A stretch of 64,000 nt of DNA from Bacteroidales bacterium (GTDB lineage Bacteria; Bacteroidota; Bacteroidia; Bacteroidales; JAIOZK01), in contig JAIOZK010000002.1 in the NCBI GenBank assembly GCA_021740625.1, forward strand, positions 105,942-169,941, given 5' to 3'. Position numbers and translations under genes: made by a program. Position 1 is the first letter of the stretch. Each line of letters begins with the position of its first letter. Below are positions 6,965-15,902 of this stretch, one piece after another. The notes beneath the pieces were generated by a model. That model was not told the DNA's origin and ran no database searches. It saw only the letters and a program-made list of their open reading frames with translations.

Positions 6965-9427
6965 ATGAAGAAGTATTTAAAATCCTTAACAACATTAATC
7001 GCAATTCTCCCGCTTGCTGTCTATTCGCAGTATACACTCAAAGGGAAGGTGTTTGATGCACAAAGCGGAAAGCCGCTACCCGGAGCACATGTGATCATAA
7101 AAAACACATTTAAAACTGCGGTGAGCGATAGAGAAGGTACTTATCAGTTTACCAGGCTGGATGCAGGCAAGTACAGCATCAAAGTTACCTATATTTCATA
7201 TCAGCAGGCTGAAAAAAGCATACAACTTGAATCGGACCGGACATTGGATTTCAGTTTAGAACCCAAAACGATCATGACCGAAGAGGTGATCATCCGGGCC
7301 AGCAGGGTAGGGGAGAAATCACCTGCTACTTATGAAAATGTTACGAAAGATGAGATTGAAGAAGTCAACTTCGGGCAGGATATGCCTTATCTGATCGAAA
7401 CAACCCCTTCTACCGTAGTTTCATCCGATGCGGGGACGGGTGTGGGTTATACCAACTTGCGCATCCGGGGCACGGACATCACACGCATCAATGTTACCAT
7501 CAATGGTATACCACTGAATGACCCGGAGAGCCAGGGGGTATTCTGGGTGAACATGCCTGATTTTGCTACTTCAGTTGATAATATTCAAATTCAACGTGGT
7601 GTGGGGAGTTCGGTGAACGGGGCTGCTGCTTTCGGGGCCAGCATCAACATACAAACCCTGGATCTGAAAAGCGATCCTTATGCCGAAGTGAGCAGCTTGA
7701 CAGGTTCTTTCAATTCCTTTAAGAATAGTGTTTCTTTCGGTACAGGTCTGATCGGGGGGCACTGGAGTTTCGACGGACGCTTGTCGAAGATTACATCTGA
7801 TGGATATATCGACCGGGCATTCTCCGACCTGAAATCATTTTATTTTTCAGGGGGGTATCATGGTGAAAAAACAATGGTAAAGGCAGTTGTCTTCTCAGGA
7901 AAGGAAAAGACCTACCAGAGCTGGTGGGGCGTTCCGAAAGTGCGGCTGGAAAATGATTCTGAAGGTATGAAACGTTATTATGATCATTGGCTTTATACCG
8001 AAGAACAATATGAGCATATGCTGAATTCCGACAATCGAACATACAACTATTATACTTACGAAAACGAAACCGATAATTACCAGCAAGACCATTATCAATT
8101 GCATGTTTCACATCAGTTCAGCAAAAAATGGCACCTGAATGCATCGGGGTTTTATGTTTACGGCCGGGGTTATTATGAGCAATACAGGAATGAGGATCCA
8201 TTTAGCGACTATGAATTACCAAATTTGATCATTGGTGATACAGTTATTGAAAATACTGATCTGGCCCGGCAAAAATGGCTCGACAATGATTTTTATGGAT
8301 CTAATTTTTCATTGCACTACAATGCAGGCAGAACTTCCGTGATCCTGGGTGGAGGTTATAATCATTATACCGGCAGGCATTTCGGAAATATTATTTGGGC
8401 CGAATATGCTGCAAACATGAAAAAAGATTATGAATGGTACCGGAATACAGGTTTCAAAAAGACCTGGAATTTATTTGGCAAGATCAACACCGCACTTACG
8501 GAAAAACTGAATGCATACCTCGATTTGCAATACCGGGGCGTTAAGTATGATATTGATGGGATCCATGATGATTTGCGTAACATCACGCAGGAACATGAAT
8601 TTAATTTTTTCAATCCCAAGGCCGGTTTATATTATGATCTCAATGAAAGCAACAGTATATATCTTTCCTTCGGTATTGCAAACCGGGAACCCAATCGCAG
8701 CAATTACCGCGATGCCGATTCGAACGATGTTTTCAAAAGTGAGCGCCTGTATGATTTTGAATTGGGTTATGGTTTAAAAAAACAGGATTACGGACTGGAA
8801 GCAAATCTTTTTTACATGGATTACACGGATCAACTGGTCCTGACCGGAGAGATCAACGATGTGGGTGCGGCCATCATGACCAATGTGCCGGAAAGTTATC
8901 GTGCCGGTGTGGAAGTTGTCGGCGGATTGAAGATCTTCGAAAACCTTAACTGGAAATTTAATGCCACATATAGCATGAACAAAATTATGGATTTTACTGA
9001 GTATGTTGACAATTGGGATGATACAACTGGCCTCGCTCCGCAGGTTTCAAAAAAACTGGGGCAAACCGACCTGGCCTTCTCCCCTGATTTTATTGCGGGC
9101 AGCCAGTTAAGCTGGAAACCACTGGCAGGTTTAAAGATAAATTTTATTTCCAAATATGTTGGCAGGCAATACATCGATAATACATCGAGCCTGAGCCGCA
9201 GCCTGGATCCCTACTTCGTAAATGACCTGGTGATCAATTATACTTTTAAGACCGAATTCATTGAAGAGATCGGTTTGCACCTGATGGTCAATAATATCTT
9301 TGATGAAAAGTATGAAACCTATGCCTGGGTGTATCGCTATAAGTTAAAAAATAAGTTCTGGGAAATGGATGGATACTTTCCGCAAGCAGGTGCCAATGTG
9401 ATGGGAGGTGTGACTCTGAAGTTTTAA
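6965..9427 (+). CDS. TonB-dependent outer-membrane receptor, predicted thiamin transporter
   Basis: The 820-residue protein has a signal peptide (to about residue 21). A CarboxypepD_reg-like domain follows (residues 23-105, LKGKVFDAQSGKPLPGAHV), then a plug domain (about 110-235, with LRIRGTDITRINVTINGIPLNDPES broken across it) and a 22-strand-type barrel ending in the terminal aromatic residue of GGVTLKF. TonB receptors of this kind import scarce molecules across the outer membrane using ExbBD-TonB energy. The TPP riboswitch directly upstream points to thiamin or a derivative as substrate, in line with the OMPthi receptors known in Bacteroides. No thiamin inner-membrane transporter (PnuT-like) or biosynthetic gene follows, so the rest of the pathway is elsewhere. 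The substrate is inferred from regulation only. Confidence 0.9.
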   Translation: MKKYLKSLTTLIAILPLAVYSQYTLKGKVFDAQSGKPLPGAHVIIKNTFKTAVSDREGTYQFTRLDAGKYSIKVTYISYQQAEKSIQLESDRTLDFSLEPKTIMTEEVIIRASRVGEKSPATYENVTKDEIEEVNFGQDMPYLIETTPSTVVSSDAGTGVGYTNLRIRGTDITRINVTINGIPLNDPESQGVFWVNMPDFATSVDNIQIQRGVGSSVNGAAAFGASINIQTLDLKSDPYAEVSSLTGSFNSFKNSVSFGTGLIGGHWSFDGRLSKITSDGYIDRAFSDLKSFYFSGGYHGEKTMVKAVVFSGKEKTYQSWWGVPKVRLENDSEGMKRYYDHWLYTEEQYEHMLNSDNRTYNYYTYENETDNYQQDHYQLHVSHQFSKKWHLNASGFYVYGRGYYEQYRNEDPFSDYELPNLIIGDTVIENTDLARQKWLDNDFYGSNFSLHYNAGRTSVILGGGYNHYTGRHFGNIIWAEYAANMKKDYEWYRNTGFKKTWNLFGKINTALTEKLNAYLDLQYRGVKYDIDGIHDDLRNITQEHEFNFFNPKAGLYYDLNESNSIYLSFGIANREPNRSNYRDADSNDVFKSERLYDFELGYGLKKQDYGLEANLFYMDYTDQLVLTGEINDVGAAIMTNVPESYRAGVEVVGGLKIFENLNWKFNATYSMNKIMDFTEYVDNWDDTTGLAPQVSKKLGQTDLAFSPDFIAGSQLSWKPLAGLKINFISKYVGRQYIDNTSSLSRSLDPYFVNDLVINYTFKTEFIEEIGLHLMVNNIFDEKYETYAWVYRYKLKNKFWEMDGYFPQAGANVMGGVTLKF

Positions 9428-9602
9428 AATATTTATTTAACGCAGAGCTGCAAAGCAATAATTCCTGTATTAATTGCGGCTTTGCGTGTACAAATGAACT
9501 ATACCCGAGGCAATCCTGCGTGGTATTGAGGGGAAATATTCGTTTGATTCGCCCCAAGGGGCGGAGAACCTAAAGACCGTCAGGCAAGTTATACCCTAGA
9601 GA
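9428..9602. repeat. Intergenic palindromic element and G/C hairpin
   Basis: An imperfect 12-bp inverted repeat (9441-9452 with 9475-9486, two G-T pairs) lies 13 bases after the receptor stop but lacks a T-run. It resembles the CGCAAAG-type palindromes scattered between genes in this window. A second small hairpin CGCCCC/GGGGCG follows at 9550-9563. Otherwise empty up to repeat copy B. Confidence 0.5.
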
Positions 9603-9733
9603 TCCCTCGACAGCGCCTCCGCTGAGCAGCTTCAGCGCTCGTGGAAGCTTGGGATCCCTGCCTCGCCGTCAGGCAAGGAGTTCGACTTTGTTTTTTCAGT
9701 TCGTTCACACTCCTGAAAATAACAGTCTCACTG
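9603..9733 (-). repeat. Structured 3'-end repeat, copy B
   Basis: Read on the minus strand this begins 2 nt after the TAA of the papain-like protease gene and matches copy A (3249-3381) along its whole length. The first hairpin has a longer loop here (TGACGGCGA) with the stem preserved. The other two hairpins (GCTTC/GAAGC, CAGCG/CGCTG) are the same. Both copies have the same orientation relative to the gene they follow. Confidence 0.8.
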
Positions 9734-9735
9734 AT

Positions 9736-11373
9736 TTATTGAATGATCAGTTTTTTGCTGTATTGATGATTTCCGGTCTGCAGTCGGAGGATATAGATTC
9801 CTTTGCCCAGTTCATTGCCTGATGCATCGGTACCATCATAGGTATATGATTTCTCTCCGGCTTGTTCCATACCTTCAGAAAGTGTCTTAACCTTTTTCCC
9901 GTTCAGGTCGTAAATTTCAAGAATCACATACATCTCTCCTGGGAGGATGTAGCGGATCTTTGTATAATCCCTGAATGGATTAGGAGCACCCCCCCCAAGT
10001 ACAGCACTTCCAAATGGATTGGTAGCCTCTCCGATACCGGTAGAACTATCCAGAATACTCAGGCCTTTGATACAAAAGTTACCTGTATTCTGATATCCTG
10101 AAGGATCGTCATAATCGTAAAAATCCATCCATCCATCTCCATCCATATAATAACTTTGCCCGGGTTCGGCGCTTGATTCTACGGTCGTTCTGCCTGAGGC
10201 CCCCAGCAATACAGGAACATCCGAAGTGCGGTCGTAAGGTTGTCCGCCTTTTTCCAGATACAAGTAAATGTAAAAATCATCCCCTTCATCAAGATGGACA
10301 TCCTGATCAAGATTTATCGTGGTAAAACCATGATATTCCAACCATCCGGAGTGCGTATATAATTCATCACTGAGTTGCCCGCCTTCAAATGTATCGTATA
10401 TGGTAAAGGTAAAATCGGTAGAGTCTCCGGCATAAAAAAAGTTAACTGCTTTCAGGATCTGGTCGCTGCTGGCTGTAAAAGCATTGAATACTTCCTGGCA
10501 GTCTTCCTTGGTGTCGCGCCATCCGTGGTAATCATGATAATAAGTGACATCATATTCCAGGCGGTCTACTTCCTGGAATGAAACAGCACCCATCTCGGGC
10601 TCCCGGCATGCCCATTTGTCGTAATAGGAAATAAAGAAATAACCATCGTATCCCCAACTTGATCCCCAGCTATTCTTTACGATCCAGGCACCTGGTTCCG
10701 GGGCCTGGGTGTCTTTGGTATCGTCCCAGCCAACAATGGCAATCGCATGATTGGGCAGGTCGCTGGTTGAAGGCGGCTGGTAATGGGTATAAGACCAGTT
10801 GATATAACTTCCACTGTAACACATACAGGTACCGAGGACGCCATGGTCCATGATGGCCTGTTTGATGATATCTATGCCATTTAGTTGTTCGTCCATGGTA
10901 TACCAATGAACCTTGCGTGGGAAGTAATAATGAAAACTTGTGTCTTCCATGGGGGGTGCTGTTTCATAGGATTGTCCGTCGATATCCCTGACAGCCCCTG
11001 TGTTTCTTGAAAGATAAGCAGTCGTAACCATGTAATCGCCCCCCATGTGCACTTCCAACCCATTGCCGGTTGGGGGGTCAATATCCGCATTATAATGTTC
11101 GTTGAAACCATTCCACCAGTCGAGGTGGTATTCGGCCAGGGCTGGTTCACCATTTTCTCCATTGTCGGCCCAGACGCCTGTCATCAGGAGGTTGCCCTCC
11201 ATGGCAGCCATGGCACCATGAGTCCAGCAGGTGCCTCCTTGCTGGTTTTTTACGGATGTTACATAATTCTCACCGTCATAGTCGCGGAGATCGAATTGCT
11301 CCGGTAAATCTCTTTGTGCAAACAGGAGGTTTGAAATGATCAGTCCTCCAACTAAGAATGTAATAAATTTCAT
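9736..11373 (-). CDS. Secreted papain-like (C1A) cysteine protease with T9SS C-terminal sorting domain
   Basis: The 545-residue protein has a signal peptide (residues 1-19, ending FAQ) and a papain-type catalytic domain. Cys49 is in [10 protein letters not shown], His209 in [13 protein letters not shown] and Asn234 in [13 protein letters not shown] beta-rich middle domain (about residues 265-440) resembles the lectin-like insert of such proteases. The last 80 residues ([18 protein letters not shown], then [14 protein letters not shown], then KGIYILRLQ...SKKLIIQ) form a FlgD-like type A sorting domain, which directs export by the type IX system and removal or anchoring at the surface. No long inhibitory propeptide is visible between the signal peptide and the catalytic domain. 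Its likely job is extracellular protein breakdown. Confidence 0.9.
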   Translation of the reverse strand: MKFITFLVGGLIISNLLFAQRDLPEQFDLRDYDGENYVTSVKNQQGGTCWTHGAMAAMEGNLLMTGVWADNGENGEPALAEYHLDWWNGFNEHYNADIDPPTGNGLEVHMGGDYMVTTAYLSRNTGAVRDIDGQSYETAPPMEDTSFHYYFPRKVHWYTMDEQLNGIDIIKQAIMDHGVLGTCMCYSGSYINWSYTHYQPPSTSDLPNHAIAIVGWDDTKDTQAPEPGAWIVKNSWGSSWGYDGYFFISYYDKWACREPEMGAVSFQEVDRLEYDVTYYHDYHGWRDTKEDCQEVFNAFTASSDQILKAVNFFYAGDSTDFTFTIYDTFEGGQLSDELYTHSGWLEYHGFTTINLDQDVHLDEGDDFYIYLYLEKGGQPYDRTSDVPVLLGASGRTTVESSAEPGQSYYMDGDGWMDFYDYDDPSGYQNTGNFCIKGLSILDSSTGIGEATNPFGSAVLGGGAPNPFRDYTKIRYILPGEMYVILEIYDLNGKKVKTLSEGMEQAGEKSYTYDGTDASGNELGKGIYILRLQTGNHQYSKKLIIQ

Positions 11374-11399
11374 CTAAACTGGTTTTTGTGTGTATGCAA

Positions 11400-11407
11400 C
11401 AAAATTA
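11400..11407 (-). promoter_or_regulatory. -7 promoter element of the protease gene
   Basis: TAATTTTG on the minus strand, 26 bases upstream of the protease ATG. No clear -33 match. Confidence 0.45.
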
Positions 11408-11565
11408 ATCAAAATATACATCAGTTCTTAAATTGTCATTTTAATATTTATCAGTAGATGAGTGTATTTGGGGAAAATTATGGGATCCGACATTGAAAAA
11501 GACTGATTGATGAGGTATCATGGTGAAAAGCTCAAAATTGATTAGGCACTGAAGCTTTTATTTTT

Positions 11566-11573
11566 TAAATTTG
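11566..11573 (+). promoter_or_regulatory. -7 promoter element of the prohibitin-like gene
   Basis: TAAATTTG matches TAnnTTTG and lies 23 bases before the ATG. A TTG at 11538-11540 is the best -33 candidate, though the spacing is long. Confidence 0.45.
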
Positions 11574-11596
11574 TTCTAAATAAAAAAACAAAAAAA

Positions 11597-12436
11597 ATGG
11601 CACAACAAGACCCTGAAATTAACTGGAAAAAGGTATTACCCATTGGAATCATTATTGTTGCAGTGATCCTATTGATTATCTTCTGGAGCAGCATGACCAT
11701 TACCATCAAAGCGGGACGCGGCGGCGTTTTATTCAAAACCTTCGGAGGAGGTGTTGATACAACCAGAACCTATGGTGAAGGTTTTCACTTCATTGCCCCC
11801 TGGAACAATATGTTTGTTTATAAAGTTCGGCAACAGGAAGTCTCTGAAGAAATGAATGTATTGTCTTCAAACGGGCTGGAAATAAATGTTGATGTTACCA
11901 CCTGGTATCAGCCCAAATGGACGGAACTGGGTATTTTACATCAGCGCATCGGAGAAAACTATCTTCATGAGTTGGTAATCCCGGCCTTGCGTTCTTCGAC
12001 AAGGACCGTGATCGGACGCTACACCCCCGATCAGTTGTATGCAGCAAAAAGAGATATAATACAGGATGAGATCTACTCGGAAACAAAAGAGATCCTGGAT
12101 AAGAAATATGTGCAATTGAATGAAATACTTATCCGTTCAATTGTTTTGCCACCGACGATCCGTACCGCCATTGAAAGCAAGCTCAAACAGGAACAGGAAG
12201 CACTCGAATACGAATTCAAACTGGAAAAAGCAAAGCAGGAAGCTGAGCGCCAGCGCATCGATGCCGAAGGTAAAGCTAAAGCCAACCGCATCCTGAGTGC
12301 CAGTTTGACCGATAAGATCCTGAAAGAAAAAGGCATTGAAGCTACCCTGAAACTTGCACAATCTTCCAATGCGAAGATTGTAATCGTTGGTGGAGGGAAG
12401 GATGGACTGCCCATAATACTGGGAGATACGAAATAG
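11597..12436 (+). CDS. SPFH/Band 7 prohibitin-like membrane protein
   Basis: The 279-residue protein has one N-terminal membrane helix (about residues 14-34, VLPIGIIIVAVILLIIFW). An SPFH domain follows (about 38-205: GRGGVLFKTFGGGVDTTRT, then EGFHFIAPW and LSSNGLEINVDVTTWY), then a charged coiled coil rich in Glu, Lys and Gln (about 195-240). This order is that of prohibitins, which form membrane-bound ring scaffolds and affect membrane protease or microdomain organisation. The GEGFHFIAPW and VRQQE elements are typical. It lies 10 bases upstream of an HMG-CoA lyase gene, but the functional link is unclear. Confidence 0.9.
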   Translation: MAQQDPEINWKKVLPIGIIIVAVILLIIFWSSMTITIKAGRGGVLFKTFGGGVDTTRTYGEGFHFIAPWNNMFVYKVRQQEVSEEMNVLSSNGLEINVDVTTWYQPKWTELGILHQRIGENYLHELVIPALRSSTRTVIGRYTPDQLYAAKRDIIQDEIYSETKEILDKKYVQLNEILIRSIVLPPTIRTAIESKLKQEQEALEYEFKLEKAKQEAERQRIDAEGKAKANRILSASLTDKILKEKGIEATLKLAQSSNAKIVIVGGGKDGLPIILGDTK

Positions 12437-12446
12437 ACCGTAGCAA

Positions 12447-13340
12447 ATGCCCGACAGGATAAAAATACTGGAAACCCCGCGTGATGCCATGCAGGGCATT
12501 AAGCCTTTTATCCCTACCCAGACAAAGGCGGATTATATCAACAGCCTTTTGAAAGTTGGATATGATATCGTTGATTTTGGAAGTTTTGTTTCTCCCAAAG
12601 CAATTCCCCAGCTAAGGGATACCGCTGATGTGCTGAGATTGCTGGATCTTTCTCAAACGGATTCGGACTTGATGACCATTGTGGGAAACCTGAGGGGGGC
12701 AAAAAATGCAGCTAAATATGACGAAATCAAATACCTGGGTTATCCCCATTCGGTATCGGATAAATTCCTGATGCTGAACATCAATTCTTCCCTGAAAAAG
12801 TCAAGGAAAGTATGCACGGATATTCTAAATGTATGCACCAGGTCAGATAAAGAACTGGTGGTATATCTTTCCATGGCTTTTGGCAATTCTTACGATGAGG
12901 AATGGAGCGTGGAGATTCTGGAGGCGGAATGCGACAAGCTTCATGAAATGGGCATAAAACACATTGCTTTGAGTGATACCATCGGGAGTTCATACCCGGC
13001 AAGCATTGCTGCTGTTTTCATGGCACTGGTTCCGCGTTTTCCCGGGATTGATTTCTCCCTGCACCTGCATACCACCCTGCACCAGGTTTACGAGAAACTC
13101 GATGCCGCTTACCAGCACGGATGCAAAGGATTTGACGGGGTGCTCAACGGACTGGGAGGCTGTCCCATGGCCGATCATGAACTGGTGGGCAATGTACGTA
13201 CTGGGATGATTCTCGAATACATGGAAAAGAAAGGGCTTGAGACAAAAATCGACAAAGAAGCTTTCGAGAATGCCATTACAAAATCCATTACTACCTTTGC
13301 CCTGATAGATCTGAAAAACAAAGATCACTTTTTATTATAA
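12447..13340 (+). CDS. mvaB: Hydroxymethylglutaryl-CoA lyase
   Basis: The 297-residue TIM-barrel enzyme should cleave HMG-CoA to acetoacetate and acetyl-CoA, a step of leucine degradation. The N-terminal ETPRDAMQG (residues 9-17) stands for the usual ECPRDGLQ, which carries the first metal ligand. INSSLKKS and SDTIGSSYPA follow, and GLGGCPMA keeps the catalytic cysteine of the family signature. The metal-binding HxHD motif reads HLHTT here, so the usual Asp is Thr, a feature I cannot weigh without an alignment. Other HMGL-like enzymes (homocitrate or isopropylmalate synthase) are longer and lack GLGGCP. No other leucine-degradation gene is adjacent. Confidence 0.8.
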   Translation: MPDRIKILETPRDAMQGIKPFIPTQTKADYINSLLKVGYDIVDFGSFVSPKAIPQLRDTADVLRLLDLSQTDSDLMTIVGNLRGAKNAAKYDEIKYLGYPHSVSDKFLMLNINSSLKKSRKVCTDILNVCTRSDKELVVYLSMAFGNSYDEEWSVEILEAECDKLHEMGIKHIALSDTIGSSYPASIAAVFMALVPRFPGIDFSLHLHTTLHQVYEKLDAAYQHGCKGFDGVLNGLGGCPMADHELVGNVRTGMILEYMEKKGLETKIDKEAFENAITKSITTFALIDLKNKDHFLL

Positions 13341-13359
13341 TGATCAAGGATTTGAATTG

Positions 13360-14412
13360 ATGGTATTGTTGTTGTCATATCTTTTACTGGCCATAGTTAT
13401 TTCATTCCTGTGTTCGGTGCTGGAGGCCGTGATTTTAAGTGTTACACCTTCATATATTTCGATCAGGCTGCAGGCCGGTAAAAATTATGCCAGAGAACTG
13501 AAGCGATTCAAGGATAATATCGACAAACCTCTTGCAGGGATACTCACCCTAAATACCTTTGCTCATACCATTGGTGCTGCCGGAGTGGGAGCCCAGGCCC
13601 AGGTAATCTGGGGAAATGAATACCTTTCGCTCACTTCAGCAATATTGACTCTGATCATCTTGATCTTCTCGGAGATCATACCCAAAACCATCGGGGCCAC
13701 CCACTGGAAAAGCCTGGTTCCATTTTCCGTTTATGCCATCAAAACTATATTGCTCATACTTTACCCTTTTGTGGTCCTGAGCCAGTATATTACCCGCTTT
13801 TTCAAAAAAGATGGAGAAAGAAGTGTGCTCAGCCGCTACGAAGTCTCGGCCATGGCTGAGATGGGCGCCAAACAGGGAGTTTTTAAATCGGGTGAATCCC
13901 GCATTATTCAGAATATTGCTAAGTTCGATAAGCTGGAAACCCGGGATATTATGACACCCCGTACGGTGATCTTTGCAGCTTCTGAAACAGAAAAGACCGG
14001 GAAGTTTTACAAAGAACACCCCAATATCCGTTTTTCAAGGATTCCCCTGTATAAAGAATCCATTGATGACCTTTCTTCTTACATTTTAAAAGATGAACTG
14101 CTGATTGAGATCATCAACAAAAACCAGCACAAACCCCTGTCAAACATCAAGCGCGAATTGCCGGTGGTATACGAGGGCATGCCAATTCCTGAGCTATTCA
14201 ATGTGCTCATGGGCAAGAACGAGCATATCGCTGCTGTAGTAGATGAATACGGTGTTACTGCAGGAATTGTCACCATGGAAGATGTGATCGAAACCATCCT
14301 GGGCATGGAGATCCTCGATGAACTCGACAACATCGCTGATCTGCAGAAAGCCGCCCGCATGCGCTGGATGCAAAGAGCCAGAAGGATGGGAATTGAGCTG
14401 GAAGAAGAGTGA
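13360..14412 (+). CDS. CNNM/HlyC-type membrane protein with CBS domains
   Basis: The 350-residue protein has a DUF21 (CNNM) membrane domain with about four helices (residues 1-145, including SEIIPKTIGATHW). Two CBS domains follow (about 190-250 with DIMTPRTVIF, and 255-325 with VVDEYGVTAGIVTMEDVIETILG). The CorC_HlyC C-terminal domain found in many relatives is missing, as in the shorter class. Related proteins are implicated in Mg2+ or other cation transport. The CBS region probably binds adenine nucleotides and gates the membrane part. A TTG at 13357 could also serve as start; ATG 13360 is preferred. It follows the HMG-CoA lyase gene by 19 bases and may share its transcript. Confidence 0.87.
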   Translation: MVLLLSYLLLAIVISFLCSVLEAVILSVTPSYISIRLQAGKNYARELKRFKDNIDKPLAGILTLNTFAHTIGAAGVGAQAQVIWGNEYLSLTSAILTLIILIFSEIIPKTIGATHWKSLVPFSVYAIKTILLILYPFVVLSQYITRFFKKDGERSVLSRYEVSAMAEMGAKQGVFKSGESRIIQNIAKFDKLETRDIMTPRTVIFAASETEKTGKFYKEHPNIRFSRIPLYKESIDDLSSYILKDELLIEIINKNQHKPLSNIKRELPVVYEGMPIPELFNVLMGKNEHIAAVVDEYGVTAGIVTMEDVIETILGMEILDELDNIADLQKAARMRWMQRARRMGIELEEE

Positions 14413-14707
14413 TGTTGGATACTGGATATTGGAAGTTGGAAATTGGAAGTTAGAAGCTGGAAATTGGATGTTGGATGTTTTGAGGTTGGAAATTTGAAAA
14501 TTGAAATTGGGAATCGAGGGGTTAAAATTGTAAATTGTCGAATATCGAACATCCAATGTCGAATTTCGAAGTTGGGGGTTGCATCCTGTTCGACATTCTC
14601 CCGATAGAAATTATCGGGATCATTATTCGACATTCGACATTTTTGAAGGGAGGTGCTTAAGATTTTACCGGTTTACCTTCTTATTTTCACAGCCCATCCC
14701 AAATGTG
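14413..14707. repeat. Degenerate TTGGAAGTTGGAAAT-type tandem repeat region
   Basis: From about 14414 to 14515 the sequence is a degenerate tandem array of units close to TTGGAAATTGGAAGT. A stretch rich in CGAAT/TCGAA words (14535-14645) follows, with a perfect hairpin CCCGATA/TATCGGG at 14600-14618. Long frames on the minus strand here read as repetitive PTSNFQL-like peptides and are not genes. Similar low-complexity arrays occur at 20300-20480 and 37660-37775. Confidence 0.7.
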
Positions 14708-14715
14708 TATTTTTG
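14708..14715 (+). promoter_or_regulatory. -7 promoter element just ahead of smpB
   Basis: TATTTTTG matches TAnnTTTG and ends 6 bases before the smpB ATG, which implies a leaderless or nearly leaderless mRNA if used. Confidence 0.5.
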
Positions 14716-14721
14716 CAGCCT

Positions 14722-15171
14722 ATGTCAAACAACAAGATCAATATAAAAAATAAAAAGGCTTCTTATCAGTATTTCCTGATGGATAAATATGTTGCCGGCA
14801 TCCAACTGACAGGTACGGAGATCAAATCCATACGGGATGGTAAGGTGAGCCTGGCCGAATCTTTTTGTGTTTTTATTGGTGACGAGCTTTTTGTGCGCGA
14901 TATGCATATCGCCGAGTACTCTCTGGGTACCCATTATAACCACGAACCCAAACGCGACCGTAAATTATTGCTCACCCGCCGGGAGCTTAAGAAACTGCAG
15001 ACCAAGGTACAGGAAAAGGGATTCACCATTATTCCCACACATATGTTCATCAACGATCGTGGTCTGGCCAAGATTGAAATAGCCGTTGCCAAAGGGAAAC
15101 ACCTATATGACAAGCGGGAAGACATAAAGAAAAAAGATATCAAGAGAGATATTGAGCGTGCAGGTTATTGA
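14722..15171 (+). CDS. smpB: SsrA-binding protein SmpB
   Basis: The 149-residue protein binds tmRNA and delivers it to stalled ribosomes in trans-translation. Diagnostic segments are IKNKKASYQYFLMDKYVAGIQLTG (a single conserved block at residues 7-30), EIKSIRDGKVSL, the HYNHEPKRDRKLLL region (residues 74-85), and a basic tail KREDIKKKDIKRDIERAGY that should enter the decoding site. The upstream frame extends to 14653, but homology begins at MSNNKINIKN, so ATG 14722 is taken. The ssrA gene itself is not in the window. Confidence 0.97.
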   Translation: MSNNKINIKNKKASYQYFLMDKYVAGIQLTGTEIKSIRDGKVSLAESFCVFIGDELFVRDMHIAEYSLGTHYNHEPKRDRKLLLTRRELKKLQTKVQEKGFTIIPTHMFINDRGLAKIEIAVAKGKHLYDKREDIKKKDIKRDIERAGY

Positions 15172-15239
15172 TATATGCAATAATTTAAATTTATGCAGGT
15201 TATTTCTGAAAGAATGTTTATTTTCGAAAAAAATCTGCG

Positions 15240-15776
15240 ATGAAATTCAAATACACACTTCTGATTCTCGTTTTACTGGCAGGCAATGTTTTTGCCCAGA
15301 AAGATAAAATTAAATGGTATGGTTTCGAAGAAGCCATAGCCCTGAGCAAGGAAAACCCCAAAAAAATATTTGTTGATGTTTACACCGACTGGTGTGGTTG
15401 GTGCAAGAAAATGGATAAATCCACCTTTGTGCATCCGGTGATCGTTGAACACATGAATGAAAACTACTACCCGGTAAAATTTGATGCTGAAAGCAGTGAT
15501 ACCATACGTTTTAAGGAATATACTTTTGTGAACCCCAAACCGGATGCCAGGAGAAGTTCCCACCAACTGGCCCAGGCATTGTTAAGGGGTAAAATGTCTT
15601 ATCCTTCTTATACTTTTTTAACCGAGAAGGGAGAATTGATCATGGTTGTACCTGGATACCGCAAGGCCCCTGAGTTTGAAAAAATTCTGCAATATTTTAC
15701 CAGCGACGCATACAAATCCAAAGAATGGAATGCTTTTGCTTCCGAATTCGAAGGATCAATCAAATCTGCCGAATAG
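15240..15776 (+). CDS. Exported thioredoxin-like protein
   Basis: The 178-residue protein has a signal peptide (residues 1-19, ending VFAQ). Its thioredoxin fold carries the redox motif CGWC at Cys52-Cys55 in YTDWCGWCKKMD. The TFLTEKGELI segment supplies the later part of the fold, although the cis-Pro loop (MSYPSYTF) is of the Thioredoxin_7/DUF255-like type. It is likely a periplasmic thiol-disulphide protein. It sits between smpB and the gld operon without an obvious operon partner. Confidence 0.85.
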   Translation: MKFKYTLLILVLLAGNVFAQKDKIKWYGFEEAIALSKENPKKIFVDVYTDWCGWCKKMDKSTFVHPVIVEHMNENYYPVKFDAESSDTIRFKEYTFVNPKPDARRSSHQLAQALLRGKMSYPSYTFLTEKGELIMVVPGYRKAPEFEKILQYFTSDAYKSKEWNAFASEFEGSIKSAE

Positions 15777-15902
15777 TAAAGCCATTCTTCCTTGTTTATT
15801 CCTTTTATATACTCATGCGGCTTTGTTAAATATTGTTAAATGCGCTTGCATACATTTTTCTTTTTTTTGCTTTTTTTATTTTTTTGCAGAAAAAAATAAC
15901 GC

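Noticed and set aside
9441..9486. Terminator after the thiamin receptor
   Set aside because: The 12-bp stem is good but no T-run follows, so I list it only as a palindromic element.
10881..11162. Minus-strand frames inside the protease gene and similar shadow frames elsewhere
   Set aside because: They lie wholly inside strongly supported genes and show no family features.
14079..14633. 184-residue minus-strand frame rich in TSNFQLP-like repeats
   Set aside because: It is a by-product of the tandem repeat array and overlaps the end of the CBS-domain gene.
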